A DNA stretch of 64,000 nucleotides from the NCBI GenBank assembly GCA_903822005.1, contig CAIJNL010000016.1, positions 61,184-125,183 on the forward strand, given 5' to 3'. The DNA comes from an uncultured Nitrospiraceae bacterium (lineage in GTDB: Bacteria > Nitrospirota > Thermodesulfovibrionia > Thermodesulfovibrionales > Dissulfurispiraceae). The translations under genes were made by a program, and so were the position numbers. This document shows, one piece after another, positions 35,114 to 43,162 of this stretch. Position 1 is the first letter of the stretch; every line of letters starts with the position of its first letter. Below the pieces are notes generated by a model that ran no database searches, was not told where the DNA came from, and saw only the letters and a program-made list of their open reading frames with translations.

Positions 35114-35174
35114 GGCGTGATCAGCTGATATCCATTAAACTGTAGATACAAGGATTAAAATTCTGGAGGAAATA

Positions 35175-35912
35175 ATGAAAACCCTGAGAAAAATTATTGA
35201 GATCGACGAAGACCTTTGTGACGGATGCGGACAGTGTGTCACTTCCTGTGCAGAGGGCGCGCTTCAGATAGTTGACGGCAAAGCCAAGGTGATAGCAGAG
35301 GTATTCTGCGACGGGCTCGGGGCATGTATCGGAGAATGCCCGCGCAATGCGCTGAAAATAATCGAAAGAGAGGCTGACCCGTTTGATGAAGAGGCGGTTG
35401 AGGAACACATGAAAGGCAGCAAGCCTGCAGCGCATGTTGCGCCTTCGCACGGCGGATGCCCTGGCAGCCGCATGCAGACCTTCAGTTCACCATGCTGCGA
35501 CAGCATGAAGCCGGCGGCCGGTACGGGCGGACCTTCTGCTCTTACTCACTGGCCTGTGCAGATAAGCCTGGTATCTCCGGCAGCGCCTTTTCTCAAAGGC
35601 GCCCACCTGCTCGTAGCTGCTGACTGTACAGCGTTCGCTTATCCCGATTTTCATGGCAGCCTGCTCAAAGGCAAGGTGCTCATGGTCGGATGCCCGAAAC
35701 TTGATGACGGGCAGGCTTATCTGAACAAGTTTGTGGATATCTTCAAAAACGCGGGCGTAAATAAGGTCACGGTAGCAGAGATGGAAGTGCCCTGCTGCTC
35801 AAAGCTGCCGATGATCATTAAAAAGGCGATGGAGATCTCGGGTGCAACCATACCGATGGAAGAGGTGGTCATCGGGATACAGGGCGATATCAAGAAAAGG
35901 ATAGTTCACTAA
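35175..35912 (+). CDS. 4Fe-4S ferredoxin-type protein (FrdX-like, hybrid-cluster-associated family)
   Basis: This cytoplasmic iron-sulfur protein of 245 residues has two N-terminal ferredoxin motifs. The first (CDGCGQCVTSC) is complete. The second (CDGLGACIGECP) lacks one of the usual cysteines. About 160 more residues follow, with further cysteines (GCPGSR, SPCCDSM, GCPKLDD and PCCSKLP) that could hold another centre. The pattern recalls FrdX proteins found beside hybrid cluster protein genes and controlled by HcpR under nitrosative stress. Here no hcp gene is adjacent. GGAGG lies 6 nt before the ATG, and a clear terminator follows. Confidence 0.8.
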   Translation: MKTLRKIIEIDEDLCDGCGQCVTSCAEGALQIVDGKAKVIAEVFCDGLGACIGECPRNALKIIEREADPFDEEAVEEHMKGSKPAAHVAPSHGGCPGSRMQTFSSPCCDSMKPAAGTGGPSALTHWPVQISLVSPAAPFLKGAHLLVAADCTAFAYPDFHGSLLKGKVLMVGCPKLDDGQAYLNKFVDIFKNAGVNKVTVAEMEVPCCSKLPMIIKKAMEISGATIPMEEVVIGIQGDIKKRIVH

Positions 35913-35955
35913 ACAATAGCGGATCAGCGGATGACGGCGTAACGTTAGTTATATA

Positions 35956-35996
35956 AAACAAAACAGGGGACTGGGAATCGTCCCCTGTTTTGTTTT
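35956..35996 (+). terminator. Strong terminator after the FrdX-like gene
   Basis: AAACAAAACAGGGGAC and GTCCCCTGTTTTGTTT form a near-perfect 16-bp stem around an 8-nt loop, with further T residues behind it. Confidence 0.9.
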
Positions 35997-36011
35997 TGGA
36001 AAAGAAGCCTT

Positions 36012-36042
36012 TTGGCATTTTTCTTTTTTGTACTGCTATAAT
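36012..36042 (+). promoter_or_regulatory. Extended -10 promoter of the J-domain/MshEN-like gene
   Basis: TGcTATAAT has the -10 box at 36037-36042 with the TG of an extended -10. TTGGCA lies 19 bp upstream. Transcription should begin about 4 nt before the ATG at 36053, leaving no room for a Shine-Dalgarno. Confidence 0.55.
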
Positions 36043-36052
36043 TAAATACATT

Positions 36053-36817
36053 ATGGCTCCAGTTCCCGACGTAACGGTAATCCGCGCATGTCGTATACTC
36101 TTCGGAAATGAACTTGCCGTCAGTCTTGATTTCCTTAGATCTCTTGAATCACTCAGCATTAAAAGCGCATTTCGCAAACGCGCGCTCGAAACCCATCCCG
36201 ACCGCTTTATCAATTTCGGCCCAGTTGCTGTGAGCGATCAGACCGTGCGGTTTGTCGAGGTCACAACAGCGTATGAGCGGCTGAATGCGTTTCTTGCCGA
36301 ACGTGAGCGGACCACTCGCGATCCTTTTGCCAGGACAGCGCAGACAGAATCTCCCCGGCGGAAGCCCGAACCGGCAGCTGCACGGCCGCGACCGCCGCGT
36401 TTTTTTGAGGGCAGCATCCCGCAGCGCAGCCTGCTTTTCGGAGAATATTTGTATTACACCCGTACTATTCCCCAATATGTGTTGACCGAAGCGATCGTAT
36501 GGCAGCGCGGCCAGCGTCCACGGTTTGGAGACATCGCCCTTCGATGGAGACTGCTGTCTGATGAAGCGCTGGATGAAGTCGTCCGGAGCAAACGTTTCGG
36601 GGAGATGCTCGGAGAATCCGCTATCAGGCTCATGAAGCTGAACCGTTTTCATGTAAATACCATTCTCTTTTTTCAGAGGAAGCAGCAGCGTCCGATAGGG
36701 GAATATTTTACGAGCCAGGGCCATATAATGCAGTTCATGCTCAGGCGACTGCTGCATGAAAATCAGCTACACAACGAACAGTTTCGATCTCTTTCCGCTT
36801 TCCGCAAGGCGGACTAA
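36053..36817 (+). CDS. J-domain-like protein with MshEN-like helical repeats
   Basis: I do not know this protein by name. The start at 36053 (MAPVPDV) is chosen because the upstream 63 bases of the track ORF hold the promoter and terminator arm. Residues 15-75 resemble a J-domain (SIKSAFRKRALETHPDRF), with HPD present. A Pro/Arg linker follows (about 100-120). The rest contains two similar units: FGEYLYYTRTIPQYVLTEAI with a following RPRFGDIA, and FGEMLGESAIRLMKLNRFHV with RPIGEYF. These recall the MshEN domain of type II/IV ATPases, which binds cyclic di-GMP in known cases. Length 254. No ribosome binding site is seen. Confidence 0.7.
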   Translation: MAPVPDVTVIRACRILFGNELAVSLDFLRSLESLSIKSAFRKRALETHPDRFINFGPVAVSDQTVRFVEVTTAYERLNAFLAERERTTRDPFARTAQTESPRRKPEPAAARPRPPRFFEGSIPQRSLLFGEYLYYTRTIPQYVLTEAIVWQRGQRPRFGDIALRWRLLSDEALDEVVRSKRFGEMLGESAIRLMKLNRFHVNTILFFQRKQQRPIGEYFTSQGHIMQFMLRRLLHENQLHNEQFRSLSAFRKAD

Positions 36818-36850
36818 AACAGATATTCTCTTGTAAAAAGCCCGCGCAGG

Positions 36851-37603
36851 TCACTCGGTCAGCTGGTTGCTGGTCGATTCCTCTTCCAGGTTTGTCTTCC
36901 AATCCCCCATAGTAGTGTAAATCGTCTCAACACTGCACTTGTGTCTTGTGACCAGATGCCGGACGGCCGCTTCATAGGAGGATGGGCTCGAAGGCCCTGT
37001 TGATGCATGATATATAAGGTCTGGAAAGACATGGCTTTTATAACCTTTACGCCGAAGATCCAGACAGTAGCCTGCTACATACAGATACCAGCCCTTGAGG
37101 GACTCATCAAAAGGAACTCTTTCAAATATTTTTCTCGGCACAATGAGGAGGCATCCATCGAGAGTCTGAACTTCAACGGGCTTGCAGGAATCTCTTGGGC
37201 CTGCATGGCAGGGAGGATCCCCGTGGATCACGGAGGCCCACAGCATCCCCTTGTCGGTTTTCCCAGCCACACCGACGACGCCCGGATGCCGAAGAGAAGA
37301 CAGTCTGTTCTGTACATCAATCAGCCATGTATCGGACAAAAGGGCTACGTCCTGGTGAACAAACAGGATATGATCATATTGTGCCTGATGCGCCGTTCGG
37401 TTAAGAATCGGGGCTGCTGATGAATACAGTCCCTTTTGATTGTCGATGATAAGCATCTCATAGGGTGAATGCTGTCTGCGCAGGCTCGCCATAAGATATT
37501 TCTCCAGCTTTTCATAATCATTGCAGGCACAGATGATGGAAACCCCTGTGTTTATTGAATCCCCCTTTTCCCCGGGGAATATTTTGCGAAATAACCCGGA
37601 CAT
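36851..37603 (-). CDS. Glycosyltransferase family 2-like protein
   Basis: This protein is likely to transfer a sugar onto an envelope or secreted glycan. The 250 residues have a GT-A style start (VSIICACNDYEKLEKYLMAS), a nucleotide-binding region (MLIIDNQKGLYSSAAPIL), and an HQDVAL motif in the place of the usual DxD (FVHQDVALLSDTWL). Later come TLDGCLLIVPRKIFERVPFD and a C-terminal helix. The layout resembles the glycosyltransferase-like StrF group. The start overlaps the stop of the next gene upstream by one base (TAATG), so the two are coupled. Acceptor and donor unknown. Confidence 0.75.
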   Translation of the reverse strand: MSGLFRKIFPGEKGDSINTGVSIICACNDYEKLEKYLMASLRRQHSPYEMLIIDNQKGLYSSAAPILNRTAHQAQYDHILFVHQDVALLSDTWLIDVQNRLSSLRHPGVVGVAGKTDKGMLWASVIHGDPPCHAGPRDSCKPVEVQTLDGCLLIVPRKIFERVPFDESLKGWYLYVAGYCLDLRRKGYKSHVFPDLIYHASTGPSSPSSYEAAVRHLVTRHKCSVETIYTTMGDWKTNLEEESTSNQLTE

Positions 37604-38883
37604 TACTGAATGCCTCTGCTCATCATGACCTTCTTTGATTGTTCCAGGGTTTTTTCATACAGTCGCCAATCGGCACGCGTGCTATCAAAAACGACGTCTT
37701 CAAGGCCGATTCTTTCATCTCTCATGACAGGGCGCTTCAGAACCATGTCTTCTGCGAGACAGACAGGAATGCCGGCATGGGTTTTATTCTCAGCGCAGTT
37801 CTCTATTTTCCCGTAGCATGTATAACCACCGATACCGTCAAGGCTAAAACCTGCAGGAAGGTCTCTCTTGGCATAGGCATAGACATTTGTCTGCAAGCCG
37901 CAACGCGGAGTGAGTAAACAATTATTATGTAATACAGCATTGAAGACCGTTCCCATTGCCTCGATGTGACAGAGATGGTAGGGCCGGTAAAAAAGGTAAT
38001 AGGGGCCATTTCCCATCTTGTAGTAAGAAAGCATGTCCTTCTGGTAAGGATTGTCACAGTAACCTACTGTAAAAACACCTCCGCCAGGTTCAGCGCCGAG
38101 TATGTAATCAACAAAAGGCGTACGGCCATCCCAGAGCCGTTCGAAATTATAGCAATTCATAACCTGTTGAACCCGATCCATCGGGTAGCCGTGCATGCCG
38201 GGCACGAGGGTTGCCAAGCCATAGGCATTGGCAATAATGGCCATCTCGATATTAAGTTTGGTGCCATCAGTGTAGGAAGTACACATGCGGTAATCAAGAT
38301 TCCGTTTATCCGCTTCAGGGATGATGGTTGAGGGATTGGCATATCGGTCAAGAAATCCCTTGATGTTTCCAACCATGACCAGTTCAAAACCCCAGCTGAC
38401 AATGTCGTCTACAAGGTGTTTCATAACTCCATACTGATCTCCATCACAACTGGTGCATACAACCATGTTCTCAGCCGCTATATTCGACAGAAGAGGACCG
38501 TATATGAGATCAATTTCAGAGTTCATCAGAATAACATGCTTGTGATGTTCAAGGGCCGTGATTGCATATTCGGCTGCCAGAGTTATTGAATTGGAGGCTT
38601 CGATGACAGCATTGATACAATCTGCTGCCGATATCCATCGACCTTCATCGCATAAGGCTATAATACCCTGGCTTATGACACTATTCAGGGCATCGAGACT
38701 TTCGACTATCCGATACGGTAAATTGAGCCATTCCAGTACATTTTTACACCGTTCGATATCTTTGTCACAAACTGCGACACATTCTATTCCTGGGGTGATG
38801 CAGCTTTGATAAAAAAGCCCCTTCCCCATCGAGCCAATACCAATGATTCCAATTTTAATAATTTCCGCCTTGTCGTTTTTCAT
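37603..38883 (-). CDS. Homoserine-dehydrogenase-like NAD(P)-dependent oxidoreductase (COG4091/SAF-like)
   Basis: This probable cytoplasmic NAD(P)-binding enzyme has 426 residues. The Rossmann motif is GIIGIGSMGKG (about 12-22). Residues 90-250 resemble the catalytic part of homoserine dehydrogenase-like proteins (TLAAEYAITALEHHKHVILM). A C-terminal part (about 330-426, LPAGFSLDGIGGYTCYG) resembles SAF domains, which bind sugars or acids. The substrate is unknown; an amino-sugar or acidic-sugar precursor would fit the coupled glycosyltransferase. The gene pair lies 200 bp from tRNA-Leu. Codon use looks somewhat more A/T-rich than in the housekeeping blocks (visual impression). Confidence 0.75.
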   Translation of the reverse strand: MKNDKAEIIKIGIIGIGSMGKGLFYQSCITPGIECVAVCDKDIERCKNVLEWLNLPYRIVESLDALNSVISQGIIALCDEGRWISAADCINAVIEASNSITLAAEYAITALEHHKHVILMNSEIDLIYGPLLSNIAAENMVVCTSCDGDQYGVMKHLVDDIVSWGFELVMVGNIKGFLDRYANPSTIIPEADKRNLDYRMCTSYTDGTKLNIEMAIIANAYGLATLVPGMHGYPMDRVQQVMNCYNFERLWDGRTPFVDYILGAEPGGGVFTVGYCDNPYQKDMLSYYKMGNGPYYLFYRPYHLCHIEAMGTVFNAVLHNNCLLTPRCGLQTNVYAYAKRDLPAGFSLDGIGGYTCYGKIENCAENKTHAGIPVCLAEDMVLKRPVMRDERIGLEDVVFDSTRADWRLYEKTLEQSKKVMMSRGIQ

Positions 38884-39078
38884 TTTGTTTCATGCCCCAT
38901 CATTTGTGCCCGGACTGACAACAACTTAATGCCTGGAATGGCAATAAATATGTTGAGGAGCATGGTCTGACTCGCGTCTTGATTGTTCTTGCTCACGGCG
39001 TTACCTATTGTTTGACAGATTTGTAATCACTGAAGAAGTTTACCATAATCAATATCAGAGGGATGTCATGTATAACGG

Positions 39079-39161
39079 TGGTGCGAGAGAAGGGATTCGA
39101 ACCCTCACGATTGCTCACTGGCTCCTAAGGCCAGCGCGTCTGCCAGTTCCGCCACTCTCGC
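39079..39161 (-). tRNA. tRNA-Leu (anticodon UAG)
   Basis: On the minus strand the acceptor stem is GCGAGAG/CTCTCGC with discriminator A and an encoded CCA end. The anticodon arm CTGGC-CTTAGGA-GCCAG gives the anticodon UAG. The long variable arm (class II) and the T arm GGTTCGAATCCC confirm tRNA-Leu. It lies between the oxidoreductase gene and the JAMM peptidase gene. Confidence 0.93.
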
Positions 39162-39339
39162 AACGTGTTAATAATAAAGGATTAGCGGGCTGTTTGTCTA
39201 TTCAGTTAACGGCGCTCCCAAATAGCGGTCAGGCCAACCGAAACGGACTCCAATGGTGTTATATTTTGAAGTAATCCCATGTAAAATATGAACAGTTTGA
39301 TGTAGGCAGGGATTCTGCGGCCGGAAGAAGAAACAGCGG
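39162..39339. other. Spacer between tRNA-Leu and JAMM gene
   Basis: I see no gene, repeat or strong hairpin here. No clear promoter for the following gene is visible, and no Shine-Dalgarno precedes its ATG. Confidence 0.4.
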
Positions 39340-39738
39340 ATGTTAAGGATAAAAAGAAAAATAGTCGAAAGCATTATTGCTCATGCGCTGAGGGAAATGC
39401 CCATGGAGGCGTGTGGTTATCTGGCCGGCACAGGAGGGATTGTTACCCTGTGCCAGAAGATGACGAATGTTGATGCTTCCGCGGAGCATTTCTCATTCGA
39501 TGCGCAGGAGCAGTTTGACTTTCTGAAGGCCGTCCGCGCGAGAGGGCTCAAGATACTGGCCGTCTATCACTCGCACCCAGCCGCACCGGCAAGTCCGTCC
39601 ATGGAAGATATCATACTTGCGAATGACCCTGATCTTTATCATGTGATAGTGTCACTTGCCGGAGACAGACCCGTTGTCAGGTCATACAGGATAGAAAACG
39701 GGGCGGCTGAAGAAATCGGTCTTGAGATAACGGAATAG
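39340..39738 (+). CDS. JAMM/MPN (M67) family metallopeptidase
   Basis: This zinc isopeptidase-like protein has 132 residues and a single JAB/MPN domain. The metal site is complete: Glu in MEACGYLAG, His-Ser-His-Pro in VYHSHPAAP, and Ser-x-x-Asp in SMED. Such proteins usually cut ubiquitin-like sulfur carriers such as ThiS or CysO and are often beside moeB. No such partner gene is in this window. The start codon has no good Shine-Dalgarno site. Confidence 0.9.
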   Translation: MLRIKRKIVESIIAHALREMPMEACGYLAGTGGIVTLCQKMTNVDASAEHFSFDAQEQFDFLKAVRARGLKILAVYHSHPAAPASPSMEDIILANDPDLYHVIVSLAGDRPVVRSYRIENGAAEEIGLEITE

Positions 39739-39805
39739 GCAATAATTCAGCAGGGAAAGATCCCGGGGCGTCCAGGCTTGTCAGACAGAGAATGAATACT
39801 ATCAA

Positions 39806-39836
39806 TTGCACTATCGTCACGGTTTTGCCTTATAAT
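39806..39836 (+). promoter_or_regulatory. Putative promoter of the HEAT-repeat gene
   Basis: TTGCAC (39806-39811) and TATAAT (39831-39836) are spaced 19 bp apart. The expected start site is 4-6 nt before the ATG at 39848. No Shine-Dalgarno fits between them, so a leaderless transcript is likely. Confidence 0.55.
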
Positions 39837-39847
39837 ATGTATTAGTT

Positions 39848-41497
39848 ATGCTTACTCAATCCGAAAGAAATTTATCAGCCGGGAAGGTAATTGAGTATCT
39901 CTTGCGGGCCCGCAAGGCCGTGCGCCTCTATCCCGATCGCAGCCCTGTTACGGAAAAGGCCGTCGATGATCTCTACCAGGGAATAATGCGGCTTCTATCG
40001 GTCCAGGACAGGATTGCATTCGAGATCAGGCAGGACTCTATTCTGTTCGAAATAGAAGAAATATTCAGATCTGACTCGGCCGAAAACGATATGGCGCATT
40101 TTCTTTTTAGGGACGGACTGAGGGAGATATCTTTCAGGAAAGGCCTTACAATTGACGAGGTGCTTGGCCTTGTTCATGTCCTGTCAATCGATTTTGTGAG
40201 CGAGTTTGCCGTAGAGGACGTTGTAACGAGGATATGGGAAAAGAATTTCAGTCATATACGCTGCATTATTTACGAACCCGGCCTCTTTGACCCGATAGAA
40301 TCGAGGGACTCGCTCCAGTCCTTCCCGCTCGATGCCGCAGGACTTTCCGACGAACTCAAAAGGGTCTACCGTAACGCGGTTGCGAGGCGTGATGAAATAT
40401 GCACGCTGACTGATACGATCGAATTCACCGATGAGGAATTGCTTTCCCTGAGAAGGGACGTGGACAACAACCGTATTGACCGCACCGGTAAAGTGCTTGC
40501 AATCGCCCTGGAGCTGTTGCTTCTGGCGAAGACCGAAGATTTCGGCCCTCTTGAGGCAGGTATGAAACAGGCGGTAGAATACGCTCTCGCCAGGAGGAAG
40601 CTGGATGTACTGGCAGATTTCTTCATCAGGGTAAAGGCCGCGTATATGGATGGCACAAGGGATTCGGATTTCAGTCGCAGTCTGCAGCATATTTTTTCGT
40701 TTTTCAGCTCCGAAAAATTTCTTATAAAAGTCGGGTCTGCCCTGGACGAAGGCGTGAGGCTGGACGAAGACACCTTCGAAAAATTCACGCGGCTGCTCGA
40801 TGGCAGCTCGGTGCCCGGACTGATAAGACTGCTTGGTTATCTGGACACAATAGCCGCGAGAAAAACGGTAATGAACCTGCTTGCGGCCATAGGCAGCGCT
40901 GATTTGCCGGCCCTCACAGCGGCCCTCCATGACGGAAGATGGTATGTTGTAAGGAACATTGTGATAGTTCTAAGGCGCATTGGTGACAGACAGGCAAAAA
41001 AACATCTGCTCAGTATTCTCGATCACAAAGACGGAAGGGTGCGCAGGGAGGCCATCAAGGCGATGGCCCAGCTTGGAGGGAATGAGGCGTTTGACCTTAT
41101 CAGGAACGCCCTGGACGATCCGGACATTTCGGTCAGGCAATTTGCGCTTGGTTCTCTGTCCAGACTCGAAGCCGTATTGGCAAAGAGACTGCTTCTCGAA
41201 AAGGTGACCGACAGGGCATTCCGGGACAGGGACTATGCCGAAAAACGGGAGTTTTACTGCGCGTTGCTAAGTTATGAAGATGCGGATGTTGTGAGGCTGC
41301 TTGGAAACATGCTGCTTAAGAAGACTTTTTTCAAACGCGCGGCAAATGAGGAAAGCAGGGCTGCCATAGCCCATTGTGCGGGAATGCATAAAAACAGCGC
41401 TTTTTTGCCGTTTCTCCGCATGATAGAGTACAGGGGAAGCGAATTTTTGCAGCATAGCGTAAGCGAGGCCATAAGGAAGATTGAACATGAATACTGA
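39848..41497 (+). CDS. HEAT-repeat protein
   Basis: This cytoplasmic all-helical protein of 549 residues has no signal peptide. The first 200 residues form an N-terminal region of unknown type, with a beta segment (DRIAFEIRQDSILFEIEEIF). The C-terminal part (about 325-545) contains HEAT or PBS-lyase repeats such as VPGLIRLLGYLDTIAARKTV, WYVVRNIVIVLRRIGDRQAK and RREAIKAMAQLGGNEAFDLI. The downstream HD-GYP-like gene starts inside its 3' end. The two proteins may act together, possibly as scaffold and sensor. The partner and pathway are unknown. Confidence 0.82.
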   Translation: MLTQSERNLSAGKVIEYLLRARKAVRLYPDRSPVTEKAVDDLYQGIMRLLSVQDRIAFEIRQDSILFEIEEIFRSDSAENDMAHFLFRDGLREISFRKGLTIDEVLGLVHVLSIDFVSEFAVEDVVTRIWEKNFSHIRCIIYEPGLFDPIESRDSLQSFPLDAAGLSDELKRVYRNAVARRDEICTLTDTIEFTDEELLSLRRDVDNNRIDRTGKVLAIALELLLLAKTEDFGPLEAGMKQAVEYALARRKLDVLADFFIRVKAAYMDGTRDSDFSRSLQHIFSFFSSEKFLIKVGSALDEGVRLDEDTFEKFTRLLDGSSVPGLIRLLGYLDTIAARKTVMNLLAAIGSADLPALTAALHDGRWYVVRNIVIVLRRIGDRQAKKHLLSILDHKDGRVRREAIKAMAQLGGNEAFDLIRNALDDPDISVRQFALGSLSRLEAVLAKRLLLEKVTDRAFRDRDYAEKREFYCALLSYEDADVVRLLGNMLLKKTFFKRAANEESRAAIAHCAGMHKNSAFLPFLRMIEYRGSEFLQHSVSEAIRKIEHEY

Positions 41498-42491
41498 GCA
41501 TAAGGAAACAGCTCCATCCGGAGGCGATTTCGGGGTCAGGGACCGGGTCATGGGGCTGTATGACAACATAGCTTCCCTGATTGCCGACATGCCGCGAAGG
41601 TTTGCTTCGGGTGAAGATATCAAAATGAAGAGGCTCAGGAGGCTTGTTCAGTATGCGATAGACATGGTCGAGGACGACGAGCCGTTGCTTCTCGGCATGG
41701 CCCTTAACAACAACAGGCACCAGTATGCCGACCGGCACCCGGTAAATGTCTGTATTCTTTCGGTAAAATTGGGTCATCGCCTCGGCCTCTCCAAAAATGA
41801 GCTGGCCGAGCTTGGGCAGGTGGCTCTTTTGTATGATATTTGCCTCCCTTTTGTGCCGGCAGAGGTCCTTGAGAAAAAGGGCGCGTACAGTGATGAGGAT
41901 TGGCGGGCAATGGAGCAGCATACCATCCAGGGTTTCCGTACCCTGTTCGGGCTAAAGAATGTTGATGAGATGCTGATGAGGGCGGCCATTGTCGCTTTCG
42001 AGCACCATCTGCGATATGATCTTTCGGGATATCCCCAGGCCCAGCATTTGCCTTCGCAGGATTTTTACACGAGGATAGTAGCTATCGCGGAATGGTATGA
42101 CGCTCTTGCATCTTCAAGGGCATATGCGGAAGGCGGGCGTTCTCCTGACTATGCCGTCAAGACCCTGCTTGAACAGTCCGGTACTGAACTCGACCCTGTG
42201 CTGGTGAAGGTTTTTGTTTCGATGATGGGGGTATATCCCGTGGGTTCCCTCGTAGTGCTGGACAGCGGAGAGATCGGCATTGTCATGCAGCCCCACGGCG
42301 TACTGATCAAAAGGCCGAGGGTAATCGTTATCTCCGACGAGGTAAAGCCGTTTGTGGCCGATCTGAGCAAAAGGGGCGATGACGGGCAATATCTTCGGAC
42401 AGTAAAGAAGACACTTGACCCTAATGAATACAGGATAGATTATTCCTCATATTTTTTCGGCAGGCCCCGCCGGTACGGAGAAAACAATTAA
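41487..42491 (+). CDS. Degenerate HD-GYP domain protein
   Basis: Its family usually hydrolyses cyclic di-GMP. Numbering from the ATG at 41487 (334 residues), the first His (His84, ADRHPVN), the later His145 and the two His of EHHLRYD are kept. The HD pair reads YD (LLYDICLP), so the key metal-binding His is Tyr, and the usual Lys after it is gone. The GYP region is EHHLRYDLSGYP instead of HHERxDGxGYP. The enzyme is therefore probably inactive and may serve as a binding or sensing protein. It overlaps the HEAT gene by 11 bp. Confidence 0.8.
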   Translation: MNTEHKETAPSGGDFGVRDRVMGLYDNIASLIADMPRRFASGEDIKMKRLRRLVQYAIDMVEDDEPLLLGMALNNNRHQYADRHPVNVCILSVKLGHRLGLSKNELAELGQVALLYDICLPFVPAEVLEKKGAYSDEDWRAMEQHTIQGFRTLFGLKNVDEMLMRAAIVAFEHHLRYDLSGYPQAQHLPSQDFYTRIVAIAEWYDALASSRAYAEGGRSPDYAVKTLLEQSGTELDPVLVKVFVSMMGVYPVGSLVVLDSGEIGIVMQPHGVLIKRPRVIVISDEVKPFVADLSKRGDDGQYLRTVKKTLDPNEYRIDYSSYFFGRPRRYGENN

Positions 42492-42515
42492 ACCTGCCGT
42501 ATATCCCGTCGCCGG

Positions 42516-42545
42516 TTGACTCGTAATATGCCACGGCTGTAAACT
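42516..42545 (+). promoter_or_regulatory. Putative promoter of gmhA
   Basis: TTGACT (42516-42521) and TAAACT (42540-42545) are spaced 18 bp apart. The expected start site coincides with the ATG at 42552. No ribosome binding site is seen, so the message could be leaderless. Confidence 0.5.
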
Positions 42546-42551
42546 AATCCG

Positions 42552-43151
42552 ATGGAAAAAAAGATAATAAAGGCCTTTTCAGACAGCGCGGCGGTCAAAG
42601 ATAAATTTGTTAAGTCCCATCTTTCTCTCATCAGCGAAGTATCTGCAATGATAGCCGAGACTTTCAATGAGGGAAATAAGCTTTTTCTTTTTGGCAACGG
42701 GGGCAGCGCCTGTGACGCGTCACATATTGCCGCTGAATTTGTAAACCGTTTCAAGAAGGAAAGGCCCGGGCTTCCGGCCATCGCCCTCAATACAGATATC
42801 GCTGTCCTGACCTCAATAGCCAATGATTACGATTATTCGGACATATTCGCGCGTCAGCTCAAGACGCTGTCGGCTCCCGGAGATCTGGCCCTCGCGATCA
42901 GCACCAGCGGCAATTCCAAGAATATTCTCAAGGCCGTTGATGTGGCCAAAAAGAAGGGCCTCAAGACGATTGCCTTTACCGGCCTTAAGGGGACCAAGTT
43001 TGCCGCCAAGTGCGACTATGCTTTCATAGTGCCCTCCGAGGACACTCCGCGCGTGCAGGAAGTCCATATAACCCTCGGTCATGTGATCTGCCAGATCGTG
43101 GAAGAAATACTTTTTGAATCCCCGAGGGAAGCCGCCTCATCCAGGGGTTGA
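42552..43151 (+). CDS. gmhA: Phosphoheptose isomerase (sedoheptulose 7-phosphate isomerase)
   Basis: The enzyme converts sedoheptulose 7-phosphate to D-glycero-manno-heptose 7-phosphate, the first step to the LPS inner-core heptose. It has 199 residues with the SIS fold. Key segments are LFGNGGSACDASHIAAEFVNR, ALNTDIAVLTSIANDY, ISTSGNSKNILKAV and the zinc-site region QEVHITLGHVICQIVEE. It overlaps a possible TTG of ruvC by 4 bp. It supports an LPS-containing envelope. Confidence 0.95.
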   Translation: MEKKIIKAFSDSAAVKDKFVKSHLSLISEVSAMIAETFNEGNKLFLFGNGGSACDASHIAAEFVNRFKKERPGLPAIALNTDIAVLTSIANDYDYSDIFARQLKTLSAPGDLALAISTSGNSKNILKAVDVAKKKGLKTIAFTGLKGTKFAAKCDYAFIVPSEDTPRVQEVHITLGHVICQIVEEILFESPREAASSRG

Positions 43152-43162
43152 GCCCCGGCCTG

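Noticed and set aside
34333-35174. CRISPR array
   Set aside because: The repeats here are only two, 137 bp long and 200 bp apart, without regular short spacers; no cas gene is in the window.
39079-39161. Attachment site at the tRNA-Leu 3' end
   Set aside because: No repeat of the tRNA 3' end and no integrase gene is seen in the window, so an island boundary cannot be claimed.
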